A program made the translations under genes and the position numbers. Of a DNA stretch of 64,000 nt, positions 61,724 through 64,000 are shown piece after piece. How positions within the stretch are numbered: the stretch's first letter is position 1; each line of letters opens with the position of its first letter. Below the pieces are notes generated by a model. The model was given only the letters and a program-made list of their open reading frames with translations. It did no database searches and was not told where the DNA came from. The stretch is taken from positions 429,557 to 493,556 of the forward strand of contig NW_002060960.1 in the NCBI RefSeq assembly GCF_000150275.1, in the 5' to 3' direction. The stretch is from Trichoplax adhaerens (Eukaryota > Placozoa > Uniplacotomia > Trichoplacea > Trichoplacidae).

Positions 61724-64000
61724 ATGGTTGGATATAGAGGTAAAATTAAAATGGATACAAGAAGACTATCGCAGTCAAGCAATTCAACTCAAGCGGGGCC
61801 AAAAAGCTTAAAATATTCAAGTGGGAAAAAATTTGCTAAAGTCTGGAGGCAAGCAGTAAAGAATGGTGACAAAAAATTTTTCTTAAGAATTCAATATGAT
61901 CCATTTGTCATTAGTACAATCACTACAACGGCTGAAGAACACTCGCATATGTCTTTTATGGCTAAGCTTGTTAAAAAAAATAATTTAGCCATCTTGGAAA
62001 CCATTTTACAAGCTATACAGAATCCAAGATTGTTGGATAATCTAGCACAAATGGCTTGGAGAAGTAGAGAAGAAACTGCAAGGATAAAAACACTAAGAGC
62101 CGCCAGATTGCTTCAGAAAGAAACAAAAGCTTCCACATTGCTTCAAAATGAAAATGGAAGCTATACTGAATCCGTGAATCGAGATATTCAGGCTGCCTAT
62201 CAGGATCAGGATAAAATTACAAACTTAGAAGATGATTCTTTAGTCTGCGAAAATCAAGAACATATAACACATTTAAAAAATCAAGGATATTTATTACACT
62301 TACTAAAAGCTCAAGATAATGATGGAAAAACTCTTTTGCATCACGCTACTAAAAAGAACAATGAAGATATTGTTAACCTACTTTTAGAACATGCCACTAT
62401 GGTAGATAATCAAGATCGTGATATTTGTTCAGCTTTGGTAAATATACAAGATCATGATCATCATTCAGCTTTATCTTATGCAGTAATAAGTAAAAACGAA
62501 GAAATAGTTAAACTGCTTACAAAGCATGGTGCAGATACAAATATTAAATTTCAAGATAATTACAATATTCATTTACCATTCACTTTTACTTCACCTGGAT
62601 TTTGTTTTACACTTTTGTTTATTGCGGTTTCACAAAACAATTTTAATATAGCCAGGCTCCTTATAGAAAGCGGAGCGGATGCAAATATTAGTAATGACGA
62701 TGGCACAACTCCTTTACTTTATGCAGCTAAGCAAGGACAATTTGATATAGCTAAACTACTTGTAGATAATGGAGCTGAGGTAAATATTAAACAAAATAAT
62801 GGTAAGACCCCCTTATATAATATAGAATTATACCCGAACGGCGGTTTTGATGATGACTTTGAAATCGTAGATGCAGAATTAGTTGAATTTCTTATTAATA
62901 GTGGTGCAGAAATAGATTTTAAAGATAGCAAAACACAACATTTTTTTATTTTTTTTGCTCAAGAAAATAATATGATAATGGTTCGGAAAATTTTAGAAGC
63001 TGCAGAAAATTATGATGATTTAAAATTTATTCTAAACGCTAAAAGCGATTGCAGAAAATTAGCTCTACACCATGCTGTAGAAAGAGGTAATGAGGAGATT
63101 GTTGAACTGATGTTAAAATATGGTGCTCCAGTGAATTTTCGAGCCTGTAGAGGCAAAACGGCTTTGCATTACGCATCCGAGAGTGCCTATGTGAAAATAG
63201 TTAAAACGTTGATAGATAGAGGAGCAAGAATACTTATGAAAGATAGAGATGACAACACAGCTTTGCACTATGTTGCTAGAAAGAATGTAGAAATAGTTGG
63301 CGAGTTGTTAAAAGGAATAAGAAATAGAGAAAAAGAATATATTCCAGGGCCATGGATAGATCAAAGAAGGTTAGTTGAATCACAGCAGCAGGCAGTTAGT
63401 AATTTCCTTCTTATACAAAATGATGATGGCAAAACAGCTTTGCATTACGCTGCTGAATCTAGTAACACAAAAATAGTAGAAGAGCTGATAACCGCAATAA
63501 GGCCGCAAAAATGTATAGAACTCGAAGACACTATAGCGCAGGAGGAAGAAATACAGAAAATAAGAAGAACAAGAAATGGAGAAAAAGAACATATGCAAGG
63601 GCTAAGGGTAAATCAAAGAAAGTTAGCTGAATCGCAGCAGCAGGCAGTTAGTAATTTCCTTCAAATACGAGATAATGATGGCAAAACAGCTTTGCATTAC
63701 GCTGCTGAATCTAGTAACACAAAAATACTAGAAGAGCTGATAACCGCTATAAGGCCGCAAAAATGTATAGAACTCGAAGACACTATAGCGCACGAGGAAG
63801 AAATACAGAAAATAAGAAGAACAAGAAATGGAGAAAAAGAATGTATGCAAGGGCTAAGGATAGATCAAAGAAAGTTAGCTGAATCGCAGCAGCAGGCTGT
63901 TAGTAATTTCCTTCAAATACGAGATAATGATGGCAAAACAGCTTTGCATTACGCTGCTGAATCTAGTAACACAAAAATACTAGAAGAGCTGATAACCGCT
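61724..64000 (+). CDS. Intronless ankyrin repeat protein, 3' end outside the window
   Basis: A frame of 759 codons is open from ATG at 61724 (in-frame stop just upstream at 61673; second ATG at 61751) to the window edge. Residues 1-195 are charged with no known domain. About eleven ankyrin units follow, for example DGKTLLHHATKKNNEDIVNL near residue 200, DGTTPLLYAAKQGQFDIAKL near 326, RGKTALHYASESAYVKIVKT near 475 and DGKTALHYAAESSNTKI near 567, 651 and 735. The last three belong to an 84-residue tandem repeat in which the ankyrin unit alternates with a charged Glu/Arg/Gln-rich linker. Ankyrin arrays bind proteins; the partner is unknown. No signal peptide or membrane helix is evident before the edge. 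It could be a host gene of a lineage-expanded type or a gene acquired from an intracellular bacterium; composition does not settle this. Confidence 0.93.
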   Translation, partial: MVGYRGKIKMDTRRLSQSSNSTQAGPKSLKYSSGKKFAKVWRQAVKNGDKKFFLRIQYDPFVISTITTTAEEHSHMSFMAKLVKKNNLAILETILQAIQNPRLLDNLAQMAWRSREETARIKTLRAARLLQKETKASTLLQNENGSYTESVNRDIQAAYQDQDKITNLEDDSLVCENQEHITHLKNQGYLLHLLKAQDNDGKTLLHHATKKNNEDIVNLLLEHATMVDNQDRDICSALVNIQDHDHHSALSYAVISKNEEIVKLLTKHGADTNIKFQDNYNIHLPFTFTSPGFCFTLLFIAVSQNNFNIARLLIESGADANISNDDGTTPLLYAAKQGQFDIAKLLVDNGAEVNIKQNNGKTPLYNIELYPNGGFDDDFEIVDAELVEFLINSGAEIDFKDSKTQHFFIFFAQENNMIMVRKILEAAENYDDLKFILNAKSDCRKLALHHAVERGNEEIVELMLKYGAPVNFRACRGKTALHYASESAYVKIVKTLIDRGARILMKDRDDNTALHYVARKNVEIVGELLKGIRNREKEYIPGPWIDQRRLVESQQQAVSNFLLIQNDDGKTALHYAAESSNTKIVEELITAIRPQKCIELEDTIAQEEEIQKIRRTRNGEKEHMQGLRVNQRKLAESQQQAVSNFLQIRDNDGKTALHYAAESSNTKILEELITAIRPQKCIELEDTIAHEEEIQKIRRTRNGEKECMQGLRIDQRKLAESQQQAVSNFLQIRDNDGKTALHYAAESSNTKILEELITA
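63316..64000 (+). repeat. 252-base tandem repeat inside the ankyrin gene
   Basis: AAAACAGCTTTGCATTACGC begins at 63431, 63683 and 63935, exactly 252 bases apart. Adjacent blocks (CAGCAGCAGGC, GAAGAGCTGATAACCGC, CGCAAAAATGTATAGAACTC) repeat with it. The second and third units are nearly identical; the first is more diverged. The array continues past the edge. Confidence 0.92.

Noticed and set aside
61724-64000. Bacterial contamination as the source of the ankyrin gene
   Set aside because: It is on the same contig as intron-bearing animal genes and no adjacent bacterial genes or operon structure are seen; transfer remains possible but contamination is not supported.

Overview
The window looks like nuclear DNA of an early-branching animal, most likely a placozoan (Trichoplax or Hoilungia type). 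The evidence is AT-rich sequence, genes split by short GT-AG introns (mostly 150 to 1000 bases), animal-only families (FAIM, GPATCH8/ZNF804-type protein, phospholipid scramblase, adhesion GPCR), and large intronless TPR and ankyrin repeat genes. The species is inferred. Exon borders were placed by hand from homology, splice sites and reading-frame phase.

Layout: 1-1794 (+) is the 3' end of a FAIM gene. 2912-5612 (-) is an eight-exon GPATCH8/ZNF804-like gene. 5613-8494 has no recognised gene but holds a local duplication with a nested insertion. 8495-9790 (-) is an intronless 431-residue protein I do not recognise. 9791-14335 is repeat-bearing intergenic DNA, including one copy of a dispersed element of about 410 bases. 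14336-17149 (+) is a complete seven-exon phospholipid scramblase. 18528-22370 (-) is an intronless 1280-residue protein with 27 TPR units. 22371-29733 is intergenic, with a triplicated repeat and a second, inverted copy of the dispersed element. 29734-31718 (+) is the 3' part of a single-pass membrane protein with a cysteine-rich GCC2/GCC3-like ectodomain.

The centrepiece is 34448-56960 (-): a chain of 44 phase-compatible exons reading as one very large adhesion GPCR. From the N-terminus the modules are IgGFc-binding, Ig, Ig, IgGFc-binding, Ig, Ig, Ig, fifteen FN3, Ig, hormone-receptor domain, GAIN, GPS, seven transmembrane helices and a short tail, about 3550 residues. The first IgGFc-Ig-Ig set could instead be a separate gene or an alternative start. 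The window closes with gene-poor DNA carrying a hairpin repeat, then an intronless ankyrin repeat gene (61724 to the window edge, +) whose 3' part is made of 252-base tandem repeats.

The genes do not form an operon or an evident shared pathway. Several encode membrane or cell-surface functions (scramblase, GCC2/GCC3 receptor, adhesion GPCR), and several have grown by tandem duplication (TPR, ankyrin, FN3, IgGFc cassettes).
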